The notes under the pieces were generated by a model. That model saw only the letters and a list, made by a program, of their open reading frames with translations, had not been told where the DNA came from and made no database searches. Below, piece by piece: positions 32,096-33,210 of a stretch of DNA of 33,210 nucleotides (position 1 is its first letter; each line of letters starts with the position of its first letter). The DNA lies in NCBI GenBank assembly GCA_013044165.1, contig JABEVB010000002.1:1-33210 (forward strand), read 5' to 3'. The position numbers were made by a program, and so were the translations under genes. The DNA comes from Phycisphaerales bacterium. Its GTDB lineage: Bacteria > Planctomycetota > Phycisphaerae > WQYP01.

Positions 32096-33210
32096 ATGGG
32101 TAACAAAATGATAACAATGGGAGCTGCGGTATTCGCGGCAGTAGGCTTGGCGGCGGCGGGCCACGCACAAGCGGCAACTATTTACCAATTCACCGGCCAG
32201 ACGCCTGGTACGACTACCACTCCGGTGACTGGCGTATTCACCGGCGGCTTCAATGATGGAACCGCCTATGTGACACCGACAAACAGCAGTAATTCCTACC
32301 TGCAGTTTAATGCTACGAATACCTATACCGCGACCGATGATGGCAGCGTGACTTCAGTAGGGCAATTAACATTTGGAACGGGCAGCCTAGCTACTGTTGC
32401 TTTAAATGGAACCAGCCTTACCGATTCTGGCAACTTAGGTAGCATTTCGGGTACGACGCCAATCATTGAAAACGGCAGCAGTACAACCGCCGCCACGCTC
32501 ACCAACAGCGGAGGTAACAGCTCTTTATCTGCCGTGATCCAAGATGGAGGACCTGCCTCACTTAGCCTGGCAACCAGTGGAAGCGCATACCTTCGGCTTT
32601 TCGGTGCCAACACCTATACCGGAGGCACAACAATCGGCGGTAGTTCGACCATCGAGGCAGATAATAACAGCGCCTTGGGTACTGGATTAGTCACGCTAAA
32701 CGGAGGTACGATTAGCGATGCAAGCAGTCACAGTATTAGTACGACGCTCGCAAATAACATCGCAGGAAGTGGCACCTTGAGTCCGTATAACGTCAACCTG
32801 ACATTGAATGGCTCTCTCACCGGAAGCGGAACATTCCAGCGCATTCAAGCCGGCGGTCAGCAACCCAACAGTGTATTCCTCGGCGGCAATAACAGCGGCT
32901 TCACCGGCACAATGAGCGTTATTTCCGGAGCACTCCGATTTATTGGTGCGAGCTCCAGCAGCGCTTCGGCTCTGTGGATTGATAATGTTGGCGGCAACTA
33001 TTTTTCATTGGGTGCAGTGGGCACTTATCAATTGGGTGGATTACAGGGTAGCACTGCAGGTGCTATTTACAATGGTGCCGGCTCAGGCTCTGATATCTTG
33101 ACGCTGGGCGGGCGAAATGACACCCTGGACAACTATTCCGGAAGCATTGGCGGCGGCAACAACGGCAGCAACGGCGCCAACATCAGCGTCGTCAAGACTG
33201 GCACCGGTAC
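32096..33210 (+). CDS. secreted protein with autotransporter-type beta-strand repeats (partial, 3' end beyond window)
   Basis: The frame is open from ATG 32096 to the end of the window, 371 codons with no stop, so the C-terminus is missing. AAGGAG lies 7 bases upstream. Residues 1-26 form a signal peptide (AAVFAAVGLAAAGHAQA, cut before ATIYQ). The mature part is rich in Gly, Ser, Thr and Asn with almost no Lys. NTYTGGTTI followed by NSALGTGLVTLNGGT is the typical autotransporter-associated beta-strand repeat. Later segments (NNSGFTGTMSVISGALRF) look like further copies. It should form a beta-helix outside the cell. Similar planctomycete proteins end in a PEP-CTERM signal, which cannot be checked here. 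It is divergent from the XylR-like regulator. Confidence 0.87.
   Translation, partial: MGNKMITMGAAVFAAVGLAAAGHAQAATIYQFTGQTPGTTTTPVTGVFTGGFNDGTAYVTPTNSSNSYLQFNATNTYTATDDGSVTSVGQLTFGTGSLATVALNGTSLTDSGNLGSISGTTPIIENGSSTTAATLTNSGGNSSLSAVIQDGGPASLSLATSGSAYLRLFGANTYTGGTTIGGSSTIEADNNSALGTGLVTLNGGTISDASSHSISTTLANNIAGSGTLSPYNVNLTLNGSLTGSGTFQRIQAGGQQPNSVFLGGNNSGFTGTMSVISGALRFIGASSSSASALWIDNVGGNYFSLGAVGTYQLGGLQGSTAGAIYNGAGSGSDILTLGGRNDTLDNYSGSIGGGNNGSNGANISVVKTGTG

Noticed and set aside
31765-32106. 113-codon minus-strand frame in the divergent region
   Set aside because: It runs through promoter-like AT-rich DNA, overlaps both gene starts and has no motif.

Overview
The window is a bacterial chromosome segment, fairly GC-rich in its coding regions, and it most resembles a planctomycete, probably class Phycisphaerae. 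That is an inference from the gene set. It encodes a secreted protein with a C-terminal PEP-CTERM anchor and a pseudopilin with an H-x9-DG motif. It also has a XylR-type LacI/AraC hybrid regulator beside a protein with autotransporter-type beta-strand repeats, an IolE-like TIM-barrel protein, and LptB, which implies an outer membrane. No phage, insertion sequence, CRISPR array or rRNA was seen. The layout is that of ordinary chromosome with short runs of co-directional genes.

Region by region. 1-2.2 kb: tRNA-Ser(UGA) immediately followed by a Nudix hydrolase, a convergent small protein with a very acidic tail, then coaD. 2.3-6.1 kb: sugar-phosphate isomerase-like protein, a 770-base gene-poor stretch, hisC, and an unknown membrane-anchored protein. 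6.1-11.9 kb (all minus strand): pgi, an ArnT-like integral membrane glycosyltransferase, a polyprenyl-phosphate GT2 transferase, and an APH-fold protein that has lost its catalytic residues. 12.2-16.3 kb (plus): a divergent glycogen-synthase-like glycosyltransferase, then ribF overlapping nrnA by 4 bases. 16.4-22.5 kb (all minus): a membrane-anchored helix-hairpin-helix protein, a GH10-fold protein lacking both catalytic glutamates, a stand-alone receiver, lptB, a zinc-ribbon membrane protein, and guaA. 22.6-24.1 kb: tRNA-Ala(GGC) with promoter and terminator, and a marR-wrbA operon with three CCCAATTC repeats at its start. 24.4-28.1 kb (plus): pdhA-pdhB, then a GH88 unsaturated glucuronyl hydrolase. 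28.2-30.35 kb (minus): a sigma70-like promoter, a clear cobalamin riboswitch, a PEP-CTERM protein and a pseudopilin. 30.6-33.2 kb: a XylR-like regulator divergent from a secreted beta-strand repeat protein that runs off the end.

The most notable unit is the cobalamin-riboswitch operon. Its only two genes encode an exosortase-type surface protein and a pseudopilin, neither a known B12 synthesis or uptake gene. Two proteins look like enzymes that have lost catalysis: the GH10-like protein (both catalytic Glu replaced) and the APH-like protein (catalytic Asp and Asn replaced). Several genes deal with carbohydrate (pgi, glycogen-synthase-like GT, GH88, GH10-like, XylR-like regulator), as expected of a polysaccharide-using planctomycete.

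All function calls come from reading motifs by eye. No database search was run.
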